Shown piece by piece: positions 20,758 through 31,449 of a DNA stretch of 64,000 bases; position 1 is the stretch's first letter; each line of letters begins with the position of its first letter. The notes below the pieces were generated by a model that saw nothing but the letters and a program-made list of their open reading frames with translations, ran no database searches and was not told where the DNA came from. Source of the stretch: Isochrysis galbana (lineage: Eukaryota > Haptophyta > Isochrysidales > Isochrysidaceae); the NCBI GenBank assembly GCA_018136815.1, contig CM030935.1:1732204-1796203 (forward strand), given 5' to 3'. The translations under genes and the position numbers were made by a program.

Positions 20758-21300
20758 TAAAAAAGATAGGGTCGTGGAGATAAAGCGCGTCGCTCCCCTC
20801 CTCCCTCCTCTCCTGCCGTCACCCCCACCGCCACCGCGCCGGCCGATCGGGCCATGACGCCATGACGCCATGACCAGCAACGACGCGCCGCCGAAGCGGC
20901 CGCGAGCAGCCCCCAAGATCGACCCAGGTGCTCACGAGCCACGGCCCGTGCCGCCATCGGAGCGCCACGCGCCACACGCCATACCCATACCACCAAATCC
21001 ACATGGCACATGGCACATGGCCATGGCCACCATCACTGAGATGTGAGATGGCCATCACCATGGCCGCCATGGCCCCACAAGCCTCTCCACCTCTCTACCC
21101 CAAAGTGGGCCGATGCAGCAGCAAGACGCCTCCAATAGGGAAAGACGAAAGACTCCGGACAGGGCCACTGGGCCCCTACACAGCTACACAGCCGCGCCCA
21201 GCGGCCAGCGGGCGCGGTGCGCGACCGCAAATTCTTTACGGGTAGAGCGTGAGCGTGAGCGCGCGTGACTGAAGGGGGGAGAGGGGGTCGAATCGCACCA
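20758..21300 (+). repeat. Family E repeat
   Basis: The start (TTTAAAAAAGATAGGGTCGTGGAG, then GTCGCTCCCCTCCT and CGCGCCGGCCGATCGGGCCATG) is similar to 29044-29140. Later parts of both also share GGGCCCCTACA and ATAGGGAAAG words around 21140-21180 and 29335-29380. A small ORF starting in the repeat is not conserved. Function is unknown; a transposable-element 5' region is plausible. Confidence 0.5.
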
Positions 21301-21322
21301 TTTCTTGGCGAATATTTTTGTG

Positions 21323-21427
21323 GTGGCAGGTGGCGCCTCCTGGAGGTTTTTATAGGGCATCGCGCCACGGTAAAAAAATGCGGCCCAACCCTTACTAGTA
21401 GTTAAAAAGCCCCTGCTTGACCGCCCT
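21323..21427 (-). repeat. Family B repeat (short element end)
   Basis: This 105-bp stretch matches 26388-26490 (GGCAGGTGGC, CCTGGAGGTTTTTAT, CGCGCCACGGT, GCAGCCCAACCCTTACTA, AAAGCCCCTGNTTGACCGCC). The terminal word, GGCGGTCAAACAGG on the other strand, recurs at 37249, 42058, 50761, 52725 (minus) and 62876. Confidence 0.7.
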
Positions 21428-21734
21428 ACGACGTGAAGAATCTAAAAATCGCTCGCTCGCTTCTTCGCCTTCACGTGGCGGCGGCGGCGCAACACCGTCA
21501 GTGTGCACCGGACGCTCGCTCTACTAAGAGCTAAGAACTAAGAATATCTCCCACTCGTACCCCCTTCCGTACAAAGTTCGTATCTCTCGAGTACTTCAGG
21601 GGCTCCTTCTCCCGTCGGCAACACTAAGAAGCCACTTTCGTGAGTTCTCCCGACGTCGGCCGCAGCGCAGACCGTCTGCCGACTCGCGAGGCCGGCGGTT
21701 TCATCTGCGCGGATTTCGGCTCCTCGCGCGACGC

Positions 21735-21840
21735 GGCTCTTCCCCCCCCCCCCCCCCCCCCCCTTCCCCCCTTCCCCCCTTCCCCCCTTCCCCCCCCCTT
21801 CCCCCCACCCTGCCGCGCCTTCCCCCCCCCCCCCCACACA
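21735..21840 (+). promoter_or_regulatory. C-rich leader before the MYB gene
   Basis: A block of C-runs separated by TT (21739-21835) lies on the coding strand 45-150 nt before the ATG at 21885. This repeats the C/T-rich leader seen at the homeodomain, PDZ and RAE1 genes. Confidence 0.45.
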
Positions 21841-21884
21841 ACCCGTCAGACCTGGCCCCACCACGACGAGCACTTGGCCCAGGG

Positions 21885-23312
21885 ATGGCGGCCGCACTTC
21901 CAGGCGGCATGTCCCAAGTCGACATCGACCTGATGGCCTCGCTCAGCGTCGACAACCCCGAGCTGAGCGTAGATGAGCTCCGCTTGGACCCGCCTGCCGA
22001 CACGTTGGTGCAGAGTGGCCAGCTGGTTGCACCAGAGCCGTCTCGGCGCGGTTCGCATGCTCTTGGAGTGCTCAAGCGTGCCTGGCAGCCCGAGGAGGAT
22101 GCAAAGCTCCTTGCCCTCATCCAAGAGCAGGGACCTCGCCGCTGGGGAATCATCGCGTCCCATCTGCCCGGCAGGGTTGGCAAACAGTGCCGTGAGAGGT
22201 GAGCAGTCCGCGCCCCATCGGAAGGAGCAGACTGGCCATCGGACTCACTCATGGGAGTGAGCACCACGTGGCACACTCACCGGCCCCAATACCTCGCTTT
22301 CTCACACAGGTGGCACAATCACCTCTGTCCTGAGGTGAGTAAAGAGGATTGGTCGCAAGAGGAGGATGACCTCATCCAGGAGCTGGTACAGAAGATGGGG
22401 ACCAAATGGTCAAAGATTGTGAAGATGCTTCCGGGACGCACCGATAATGCAATTAAAAACCGGTGGAATTCCACGATGCGGAAAAATCTACGTCGACAAC
22501 TGAAAGGGGGCCCGAATGCTGAGAATGCGAGTGGACTGTCTCCGGAAGTACTAGCTCAAGCTACGATGGATGCCGGCGAACAGTTGCCTGTTCGGAAGCG
22601 CGGTTCCTCCACCACTGCCGCCGTCGCAACCGCAGCGGCAATTGCGGCCGTCACTTCTGAGATCTCTAGGGAAGCCTCGCGCGCCCAGGCTAGGAAGAAA
22701 AGGGGTGCTCCCAAAGAGGATGTCATGGCACAGCGATCCGACTCACCGGAATGCGTCCACGTGCACCATCCTGCAGACAATGTTCGTACACAGGAGGGCT
22801 CTCGTGTGGTGCAGAGTAGCCTTCTTGCGTCTGCGGCCGCAGAAGAAGGGATGCCGTCTCCTGCCAAACGTCGGGCAGCTCTGCCGTCGTCGTCGGCAAC
22901 GGAAAAGCTGGACCTGAGTTTGCTTCACGGCGTAGTTCCCCTAGGAAATCAAGCAGCAGAACCACTCGCAGTTCCGCGCCCTCCCGCCCTCTCCATGGGC
23001 TTAGTCAACAGTTCCTACATGGACTCTGTGTGGGCATCGAATCACCTACCCTTGAGCCCGCCTGGATCTCTCTTGGGCAGCGCGTTGCACGGCTTACTAG
23101 AGCCGCAGCTGACGGCGACAGATTGCTATGCTGCACCGCCTGTGGAAATTAGCTCTGATTCAGCACTTCCAGGGCTATCCCCACTGCAATCGCCGCTCAA
23201 TTTCATGAACTTTGCTTCTGGTGTTGGTCTTGATCTTGGTGATAGATTTTATCATAATCAAGAAGCAGCAGATCACGTCTTGAAGCATGAGCTCTCCGTG
23301 GATGTCTCTTGA
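21885..23312 (+). CDS. R2R3-type MYB transcription factor
   Basis: Exon 1 is 21885-22198 and exon 2 is 22310-23312, separated by a 111-nt GT-AG intron (GAGAG|GTGAGC ... CACAG|G). The phases match, giving 438 residues. The splice falls inside R2 and restores GKQCRERWHNHL. R2 (about 64-110) has KRAWQPEEDAKLLALI and RRWGIIASHLPGRVGKQCRE; R3 (about 115-163) has WSQEEDDLIQEL, KWSKIVKMLPGRTDNAIKNR and WNSTMRKNL. All Trp/hydrophobic core positions of a two-repeat MYB are visible, so it should bind DNA in the nucleus. The C-terminal region is Ala/Ser-rich with a basic stretch (RAQARKKRGAPKED) that may assist nuclear import and a low-complexity tail. The ATG is preceded by a C-rich leader. It resembles c-MYB-like R2R3 proteins of algae and plants; the target genes cannot be inferred. 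Confidence 0.93.
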
Positions 23313-24739
23313 AGTGGAGGCTTCCCGAGCGAGGAAAGGCATCGGCAACATTCACGGCCACATGATCGATCGAGAGTTGGACTTCGACATATGCTGCCCG
23401 CCATGAGCCGTATACTAGTGCTCCTCTACGGGGGCTAACGACCAAAATGCAATACGTTAGGATCTCCTAGCTTTCACATGACAGATTTGGATAAACCTCG
23501 TTTCGCAAGAAACTGCCTAATGCGTCTGCCTCAATGAGCCAAAGCTAGACGCTGCGTGTGCTTCACAGCGGTACTTTCGAATCGGCTTTCTTGCACCCTT
23601 TCATCGTGAGAGCTGTGTGGCCTGTGACTGGTACAGAGCTTGCGCACGTGCTTGTCGCTTGCACCACTGTGCCGAGAGATGGCCACCTGCGTGATGAGTG
23701 ACATCAAATACGAAGTTGGAGTTGCCGTGGCACGTCTACACGTATACACCTGTTGCTTGGTGACACGGTCAACGGCGTCATTTGGAACTCGCCGTTGACA
23801 TTCTTGCACTCGCTGATATTCGCGACTATTCCAAATCACAGCATGTTTTTGGACTGCGCTGTGACGTGTGTCGACATGTACAAGGGCGGTAGGAATCGGT
23901 GCGGCAGGTCTTCCAACGTACTTGATTTCAACCCAGTCCCATGAGAATGAATCCGGCAGTGGACGGGGATCAAGCTGATGGAGTCTAGTGTGTCCGGATG
24001 GAGCAGGCCTGCAAATCTTCCTCGCTCCCGGCTCTCCATCGCCCTTCTACTGTGTCAATTCACATGAGACGTCGGTGCAGCTCGCTAGACGACCAGGTGT
24101 TATTGTTGCACGTCTTACGCAAAGCTTCTGCGCGACGCGTCCAGCATCGTGAGGATCTCATTTTGGACTCGCGATCCCGCTACGTTATCCTGCTCACGCT
24201 AAAGCTCATTTGCATTCTGAACCGACGCGTGTTTCAATCTCGGTCGTGATGGTAGGAATTGTACATGCATGTAGACATGTACAAGTACAAAGGAGGGAGG
24301 ACTTCATTCCAGCCCAACCTCACCATCACGCACGTGTACACTGTGGGTGTTGGGCATCAAACGTCAATCGTCTTGAGGCGGAGCGGTGCCGCATTTCTCC
24401 TCTGCTCCCGGCTCTTCCTCGCTCTTAGGCATTGTCTGTTCACCTATCAAAAGGGGATACATTTGCTCAAGGAAAGGAGAGAATGAGAGAAGCGAGGACG
24501 TGCGCCGTGTGTTGTGCTAGAAGAAGTGCGAGTCTGTGACACACCGATGGCGGGGAGCAGTAGAGTCTGCTCTTTGCTTTTGGGTGTTGGGTGCGCTGTG
24601 TGAATGTGATTAGAAGGCTTGTAGTCTAGTTGTAGTTGTAGGTGCCGTGCCGACTTTTTGCTTCTTGATCCTTTTACGACCTAGCCAGTATAGGGGGAAA
24701 ACCTTTTGATATTCCGAGTGTAGTATGTATATGTATCGT
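23313..24739. other. Long intergenic stretch after the MYB gene
   Basis: About 1.4 kb without a convincing gene. Short frames such as 23998-24249 have no homologous look. The words CATGTACAAG and CTGCTCCCGGCTCT recur at about 23875/24275 and 24025/24405, hinting at an old duplication of roughly 400 bp. Confidence 0.4.
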
Positions 24740-25071
24740 TGTTTTTAAGTATTGGGCGCGCGCTCTTCTACAATATAGGGTGTCGTGCACTCGTAGTCGC
24801 TGAAGGTGTTGTGGATTGTATTGCACTCTAGCTTGCTCCATAGGTCCGCCCATAAGGGGTTCATTGGGGGGCCAGGGTGCATGCAACCAACGGGTTGTGC
24901 CATATAGGTGCATAGGCTGTGAGAGTATATCCTTCTTCTTTGCTGGTCTTGAATAAGGGTGTGAGCTTGAGTTTCCGTGTGATATTGAGCGCTTGCTTCC
25001 AAAAATCCGGGAGTCTGCTGGCTCCTCTTATGCCGTCGGTCAGTTTTTGTGCGTAGATATGGTTGTGAACA
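24740..25071 (-). mobile_element. LINE ORF2 fragment (region after the reverse-transcriptase core)
   Basis: On the minus strand a decayed frame reads QKLTDGIRGASRLPDFWKQA, then EEGYTLTAYAPIWHNPLVAC and MNPLWADLWSKLECNTIHNT. PIWHNP followed by WADLW is characteristic of the segment between the polymerase and the C-terminal zinc knuckle of non-LTR retrotransposons. It has at least two frame breaks. It abuts the 5' end of a family A element on the opposite strand. Confidence 0.6.
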
Positions 25072-25074
25072 CAC

Positions 25075-25802
25075 CGCACACGCGGCCGTGGACCCTCTAC
25101 TTTCTACTCACGCAGCAAAACTTTCTACACCCCATCTCTCCTGGCCCTTTCCCCCCCGCCATCAGGCGACTCCCCCCGTGCACTACTAGGGGGATAGGGG
25201 AAAAGGGCTTAGATATGGTCGGTGGCCCGCGCCCCCCCCCGGTGATCCGTTCCCCCCTTCCTCCTATGCCTACCGGGCTGGCGGCGTCCTCAGTCCCGAC
25301 TTATCCTGTAAACATGTGCGGGACTTACATATTTTCCGGTGAGCGGAGCCCTCGCTCCGCCCACCCCCTTCTCCGCGCTCTCTCTCCCCTCTCCTGCAGG
25401 CACGCGCGATGGCGCGCCTGCGACAGGCCTGCAGCTGCCTCTGGCGACCCCTGGAGGCTCCTGGAGGCCAGCTCAGGGGGCAGAGGAGGCTGGGGCTGGG
25501 CCCTGGTCTCCCCTGCCTCTCCCTCGCTGGCGCTCCTGGGCCTCAGGGGCCCCCACTCTGCAACTGTCTGCCTGTCGAACAGGGGGGGAGGGGGGGTTGG
25601 AGCGATGGGCTGGCCACGAAGGGCCAGGACGCGCGAATCAGGCGAGCCTGTCAGGGAGAGAGTGGGTCAGCAGGGCAGTGGGCTCCTGGCAAGCCATCAG
25701 GCGTGCCAGGAGCATGGGTGGTTCCTCCCCCATGGCAGGGGAGGAGTGGAGAGAGGGGGGGGCTCGTGCCCCCCCATGGGCGAACTAAGTATAAACTTAG
25801 TT
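25075..25802 (+). mobile_element. Family A element, near full length
   Basis: About 730 bp match 42655-43406 in reverse from CCGCACACGCGGCCGTGGAC through CTTTCTACACCCC, the GATCCG/GATCATT block, CCCGACTTATCCTGTAAAC, the CCTGGAGGCTCC block, G-runs and CCATGGCAGGGGAGGAG to the terminal near-palindrome at 25783-25802. The ORFs across it (277 aa and others) are rich in Gly, Pro, Arg and Trp, show no domain and are not preserved in other copies, so the element is judged non-coding and non-autonomous. No obvious target duplication flanks this copy. Confidence 0.85.
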
Positions 25803-26387
25803 GAGCGATCCTCGAGAAATAAGTGACTCCGACTCGAGTACCCCCCAAACAAAACTATCATCTGGCCCCCTTTTGACGGAACGCGACTTTGGTGGGGGGT
25901 GCACGGGCGCGCTTGGAGCTTGGAGGAGGTAGATCGAGCGTGGTCGATCATGTTTTTGTTGGGAAAGTGCTCCCAGCCCTCGATATTCAGCATGCGCGAT
26001 CGACAATGGCCTTCCTGCGGGGTTGGCTCTTTGGCGCTCACGCGCTCACGCGTGCCCACAGCGCAAAATTCAGGCCGTGGCGCGCGTTATTCGTCGAGAT
26101 ATGGCAGAGGCTGGACGCTGCCTTGTTTCATACATGTATTTGGGGCTGAGTTCACCGGTATCGGCGGTTGATTGGCGGTGTGATGTCCCGGCGACTCATT
26201 TTATTTGTATGCTGGTCCGACGGCCCAACGTGTGTTTGTGTGTATTGCGTTGGGGGTATGTCAAACAAAGAATGTAGATATGCAGGTTCAAATTACAAGC
26301 AAAAACGACACGATCTGGCCCAAAAAAGGTGAGATCACCGCCCGTTTGCGATATACTAGCGGGATGACACCCAGCGCGGCTGGGCAG
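25803..26387. other. Intergenic
   Basis: No gene. CCCCCTTTTGACGGAACGCGACTTT at about 25866-25890 also occurs at 1517-1541 after a family A end, and its complement near 28950 and 60900, so it is another dispersed word. Confidence 0.45.
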
Positions 26388-26490
26388 CGGCAGGTGGCCC
26401 CCCCTGGAGGTTTTTTATTGAGCACCGCGCCACGGTCAAAAATGCAGCCCAACCCTTACTATTAGTTAGAAAGCCCCTGTTTGACCGCCT
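26388..26490 (-). repeat. Family B repeat (short element end)
   Basis: Second well-preserved copy of the 105-bp segment at 21323-21427; the two differ at scattered positions only. Confidence 0.7.
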
Positions 26491-26546
26491 CACTAAGCCT
26501 TACAGACGTAGACGTCAGCAAATGTCAAATGTCACAGAGACAGAGA

Positions 26547-26607
26547 TGACTCGAGACTCGAGACCGAGACTCGAGACTCGAGTCTCGAGACTCGAGACTC
26601 GGTCGGT
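26547..26607. repeat. GACTCGA short tandem repeat
   Basis: About eight units of a 7-bp word (GAGACTC/ACTCGAG) create many overlapping CTCGAG sites and self-complementary structure. From here to 27000 the DNA is AT-rich intergenic sequence without a gene. Confidence 0.7.
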
Positions 26608-27000
26608 CACCAGCCCCGCGGGAACAACCTCGAGTTTGTCCCCGACCTAACTGACTTCATCCCTACGCTCGCTACTCGTAAAGTAAAAATAAACAGTCGA
26701 GCTGTGAAATATGACATACAGTAAACCATTTCCATTTCAATTATCAATTATATATTTCAATTATGTGAAAAAATCATGCATCATGTGTTATTATTAGTAT
26801 TATCTGTCCCCGGATCTGCAGTATTGGTACCTGTAGGCCATAGCACAAATCTGATATCTGCTTTATGATCATAGCCGAAATGCCGAAATTCGAAGCTATT
26901 GCGCGCCTTACACTTACACTCCTCACTCGCCCTGCGAGGTGCAGGCCTCTACGACTCCTACTCTACAATAGAACCGCTGTTCCTGCCTCTCTGTGGCGCC

Positions 27001-28713
27001 ATGACGGACGACGCTGCGCACCCGCCCGTCGCCCGCACAGCAAGCAACCCGCAGGGCCCGTCGGCCGGCTCTCTGCTGGACCAAGCCGACAGCCGCTCAG
27101 CACCACTCTTACAAGCTACCACAGCCTCGGCCGCCACACTGCCACCGCTCTTTGACGAGGCCAATTCTGCCCTCGACTCAGTCCTCCTCACCTCCAACGG
27201 AAGAGGTACGCTTGTGTGCCGTTGGCGGCGCACTTGAGCTGGTTCAGTCCCAGCTGATCTGACAGGAAGCCACACCACCAGTTGTTCCTCGCAAAGATAT
27301 CTTTATCCTGCTGGCGTGCTCACATGGCCATGTCGCCGACTCAGGTTCTGGCGCGGCTGCGATGATCTTCACCGTCTGGAATACGATGATGGGATCCACT
27401 CTCCTAGTCATGCCGGCGTGCTTCCGACAATCCGGCTGGGTACTCGGGGCTGGATTAGCGGTGCTATGCGCTGGAATTTCCCAATACACATGTGGCGTTA
27501 TCGTTGGTGCGGGAAGGGAGATGAGCGACCCAAAGGCCGAATTCGCAGATTTGGCCTCAGTGTTTCTAGGTGCTGCCGGCTGGTATGCCGCTTTGGTCGC
27601 ATCGATCGGCGTTTGTCTAGGTGCTGCTTGTGCTATGCATGGCTATCTCTCGACCTCTCTAAATGATCTCCTCATAGACACCGCCGAGCAAGGTCAGATT
27701 GGCACCGGCTTGGTGTTTGCGAGGCCCTGCTGTACTTCTATCATGGGCCCAAAAATGGGTGTCAGGCCCGATCGCACCTTCTTGCATTGTTCAATGATGC
27801 GCTCGCCGGTTGCCCTTTGACCATCGCAGGTGGTTTAGGGCTCGGATCTTCATGGGAGTCTCTGACTCCCAATCCGAGAGGCCTCGCAGCAACATTGGTC
27901 CTAATCCTTTTGGTTCCACTGTGCTCCTTGCCTTCAATGCGCATCTTGGCTCGATTCAACTTTGTTGGCGTCGGATGCGTTTTCTTGCTGCTTACCTTCA
28001 TTATGACATCAGCCATCACCAATGGCTACTCGCCCGATGCTATGTCGACGCACAGTCTCTTCCGACCAAGTTTTGCCGTGCTGGGCACGTTCGCCCTCTC
28101 CTTTTTTATTCATTCGATCGCCTTGACCATCTTCCGTGCAGCCTCCAAGCCCAAGGACAATGAGCGCAACATGACAATCGCCTACATTCTGGCTGCGGCC
28201 ACCTATGTTGGTGTCGGTATCTCATCTAACTTGTGCCCCCCGCTGGGAGACGCCACAGCCCTAGAGTCGGCTGCGGGGCGCAACTCATTCCTGAGCATTC
28301 GTCAACCAGGCTCTCTCTCCGTACCACTGCTCATCGCTCGCTTCGCGGTGATCCTGCAATGCATCACTGTGTATCCGGTACTCATCTATGCCATACGCTC
28401 GCAATTCTTCACGGCTTTCTTTTATCACATGCCGTATCCCGGGTGGCGGCCTGTCCTTGCGCTGAATGTCGTAGCCATCGGCGCGACATCTGCTGTAATT
28501 ATCAGTGGTTTACACATAGCCGATGTCTTGCGTTTCACCGGAGCGTTCGCCGCGCTTGTGTGCACCTACGGCATCCCCGCGCTGGTTCAATGGAAGAGAA
28601 TGAAACTGAGGCGCAGGAATCATGAAGGGGGCTATGCTTTGGCTCGGATGGCACTAACGGCTTTCCTGATCGGCTTTGGTTGCTTGATTGTGGCCGTGCA
28701 ATTCCTAGAGTGA
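27001..28713 (+). CDS. Amino-acid transporter, AAAP/SLC38 type
   Basis: Exon 1 (27001-27205) has an ATG in good context (gcgccATGa) and encodes a polar cytosolic tail (MTDDAAHPPVARTASN ... SAPLLQ). Intron 1 (139 nt, GT-AG) leads in phase to exon 2 at 27345 (SGAAAMIFTVWNTMMGSTLL, VMPACFRQSGWVLGAGLAVL), the family's first helices, where the unwound TM1 normally binds the amino-acid backbone. Exon 2 runs to about 27692-27712. The coding frame resumes by 27787 and goes to the TGA at 28711-28713 through PLCSLPSMRILARFNFVGVG, FALSFFIHSIALTIFRAASK and further helices. The junction at 27690-27770 is unresolved: a 53-nt GT-AG intron (27713-27765) keeps the frame, but another open reading also exists. 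About ten membrane segments are visible. The substrate cannot be told from the sequence; family members move amino acids with H+ or Na+ at the plasma or vacuolar membrane. Confidence 0.85.
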
Positions 28714-28730
28714 TGATGATGGTTAGGGGC

Positions 28731-28948
28731 GTCTTTTGCCTTGTGATCGTGATGTTCAGAGGAGGCATGCAGTGCTCAGTAGGGTGATAAGCGTGTTTGG
28801 TCCCAACTGTGCTATGGGAGGGGTCGACTTTGGCTGCGTCTTTTGCCTTGTGATTGTGATGTAGAAAGCAGGCATGCAGTGCTCAGTAGGACGGTAACTG
28901 TGTTTCGCCCCAACTAACTGTACTATGGGAGGGTTTGACTTGAGGTCG
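28731..28948 (+). repeat. 107-bp tandem duplication in the transporter 3' flank
   Basis: GTCTTTTGCCTTGTGAT begins at 28731 and again at 28838; both units share GGCATGCAGTGCTCAGTAGG and CTATGGGAGGG. It starts 17 nt after the transporter stop and so probably lies in its 3' UTR. Confidence 0.75.
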
Positions 28949-29043
28949 CCTTCCGTCGAAAGAGGACCATGTGAAAATTTTGATTTAATGTTCTGTTTGA
29001 ATTGACGGTAAAGTACGAGTTTAAGTATGATACGAGTCACCTA

Positions 29044-29200
29044 TCTTTAAAAAGATTGGGTCATGGAGCGCGCGCCGCTCCCCTCCTCTCCTCTCTCCTG
29101 CCGCGCCACCCCCGCCGCGACGGAGGATCGGGCCATGCTCGACGCCTCGCACCCGAAGCGCCCGAGAGAGGGCGCCCCCCCGACCAAGGTGCGCACGATG
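29044..29200 (+). repeat. Family E repeat
   Basis: Similar to 20758-20880 from TCTTTAAAAAGATTGGGTCATGGAG through the CTCC-rich stretch to GGATCGGGCCATG. 29200-29470 continues with weak similarity to 20930-21230 and has no gene. Confidence 0.5.
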
Positions 29201-29469
29201 CGCGCCCCGTGCCGCTCTCGGACAGCCACACTCCAGCAAGCCCAGCATGGCCTGCATGGCCAACAACATCCACATCTCCTCCCAGGCACCAAAGGCGCCA
29301 CCCACACAGTGTCTCAAGTCGGCTCACTGCCGCATCCCATAGGGAAAGCCTCGTGGCTGGGCCCCTACAAAGCCGCGGCACTGACCTTGTGCGCAAGCAC
29401 AAGGCACAGGCCAGGCCAGCCATCTCAACACACCCTGTGGCCTGACATCACTCACATCACTGACGCTAG

Positions 29470-30868
29470 AAAGCACGACCGAGAGAAGTAACGAGCCTGC
29501 TAGGCGGGAGACCGATGAACAAAATCGCCCGGAAGAACCGCCCCCGGAAATGCACATAACGCAAGATGGGGACTACTACGCGAAAATCAAAGGCATATGG
29601 TATGAAGCGGAGCTTTCATACCTAGGCACTCCAATAATAGGAGTGAGACTGCCCAGCGCTCCCGAGAACCTAGACACCTCCCCGCCAGCACAATGGGGAG
29701 AGGGCTATAAATCTAACAAGAGACTCGAATACCCGCTGGCAGACGAATACACATTGGACGGCAAAACACCGCTAGACGAGACCGGGGTGAAACATCTGAC
29801 CGAAGCCCTCCAACGAACGACCCGAAAACGAAAACGCCTTGCAGGGCCTACCAAGTGGGAAGAAAAACTTCAGATACCCGAAGACACTTGGGCGCACCTA
29901 GCGAGGCTGTACACACACATCCCCAATGGTGACGGCACGCGATATGCATCTACATTTCAAACACATCACACATAGGCGAGTGGGAACGTACAACCGATTT
30001 CCAGATAGAATCAATACGTGCCGCATATGTGGAGAAGCGGACGAATCCTCGACGCACCTAGGTGAATGCCAGGGGATAACCAACATATTATGCGCGCTGA
30101 ACAAAGTCGGTAGGTTCTCACCTAAGGCGGAAAAAAGCAGAGAAGACTGCACATCGTCGACAATTTATTCATCTACCCGAAGGGGGACGCCCCGAAAGCG
30201 ATATACATACTATATTTACTAGCGTGGAGATATATCATCACTGACTTCTATAGAATTCACTATGACGGCATAAAATTCTCGGAAGAATCGATATTAATAA
30301 GAACGATAGAGAGATACACCACACTGAGCAAAGCATTTATCTTCGCAGACGAAAGCGACTCGACAAGAACCGCCCAAGCGGGCATGGGTAGGCAACCCAA
30401 AAAAAGAATATACATAAGCGACTTGAGACCCGTTTTTACTATGAACGACAAGGGTGGGCTCAAACCCAGCGAGGAGCTGGTGGAACTAGCCACCAAGCTG
30501 GGGATAGCACACGCCGTCGAGGGGAACAAGGAGCAACGAAACGACGGCGAATAAGCCAGGGACACAAAGAACTTGGGATCCATTAGGGATAGCACGAGCC
30601 TGACGGAACCCAGATGACCAACGCGAACCCGGTCGGGCACGCAAGCCAAGAGAGACGGCAACAGGCCTGCCCGGCCCCCACACTCCGAACCAGGCCTTAG
30701 GTAGGGCACCAAGGCCGGACCACGGAAACCGAAGAAAAAGGAATGAAGGGGGGCAGGGAAAGAGGTGGAGGGAGGGAATTTAAGGGCGGTGTAAGTAGAG
30801 AGGGGAGACCCAGTCAGTAGTAGGTGTGTAGCCCGGAATCTTCAGATGTTTTTTTTTACAAGGGCTGG
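29470..30868 (+). mobile_element. Non-LTR retrotransposon (LINE) 3' portion with zinc knuckle and T-tail
   Basis: The longest LINE copy here. Frame 29550-29975 encodes a post-polymerase region (YYAKIKGIWYEAELSYLGTP, RKRKRLAGPTKWEEKLQIPE, WAHLARLYTHI). After a frame shift near 29945 the sequence continues HLHFKHITHRRVGTYNRFPD and then a C-x2-C-x8-H-x4-C zinc knuckle (CRICGEADESSTHLGEC, about 30020-30070), the hallmark C-terminal motif of LINE ORF2 proteins. A further decayed frame (about 30255-30553) reads ERYTTLSKAFIFADESDSTR and PKKRIYISDLRPVFTMNDKG to a TAA. A 3' UTR of about 300 bp ends in GTAGCCCGGAATCTTCAGATG plus a T-run. No upstream reverse-transcriptase core is present, so it is a 5'-truncated dead copy. 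Confidence 0.8.
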
Positions 30869-31449
30869 AAGCTAGAACTCGAGATTCTTTGGCTTATCTC
30901 GGCACGACGCGAGATCGCGGCTGCATTCCCATGTCCGGAATATCTACATTGTCAACGATGATGTGTGTGCTATGGTCGAATGAGCATTACTTAGTGCGCT
31001 GCTACATTGTTGTATGCCGTCGCGGCACATCGTCCCATTGCCGTGCGCCAGCTATGCTTGTCGCTGTGTTAGCACCACGAAACCCTCGAGCGTGTCGCTG
31101 TGGGTGCTGTAACGCCCCTCATCCCACCGATGTTTACTGGGGGTGGTCCGAGGGGCGTGACATGTCAACCTGAATCCGGATTCACGAAAGAGTATAACCT
31201 ACCACGCGCAAACCGAGTGCGCCCTCGGACAGGTTCGTCTAGCCGACATACTGGCGTCAAAGAACTATATAGAGTCAGGCCTTCCTCACAAGCGCTCCCT
31301 TTGCACCGGCGAGGTCCGCCCGCGAGGCTACAGGAGTTGTCTTTGGTCAGCGTGGCAAAAGGACGACTGAGTGCACGTATACGAAAGAGTCAACTCCTAG
31401 AAATGCCCGACATGACGGCCGATTTGACCGCCTAGCGCCCCATGAGTGA
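30869..31449. other. Intergenic, 3' flank of the Tat gene
   Basis: No gene is supported. A GC-rich inverted word pair (CGCCCCTCATCCCACC / GGGGTGGTCCGAGGGGCGTG, about 31113-31160) could form a stem-loop; its role is unknown. Confidence 0.4.

Noticed and set aside
25409-25826. Coding frames across the family A element (up to 277 codons)
   Set aside because: They are not preserved among copies and are biased to Gly, Pro, Arg and Trp.
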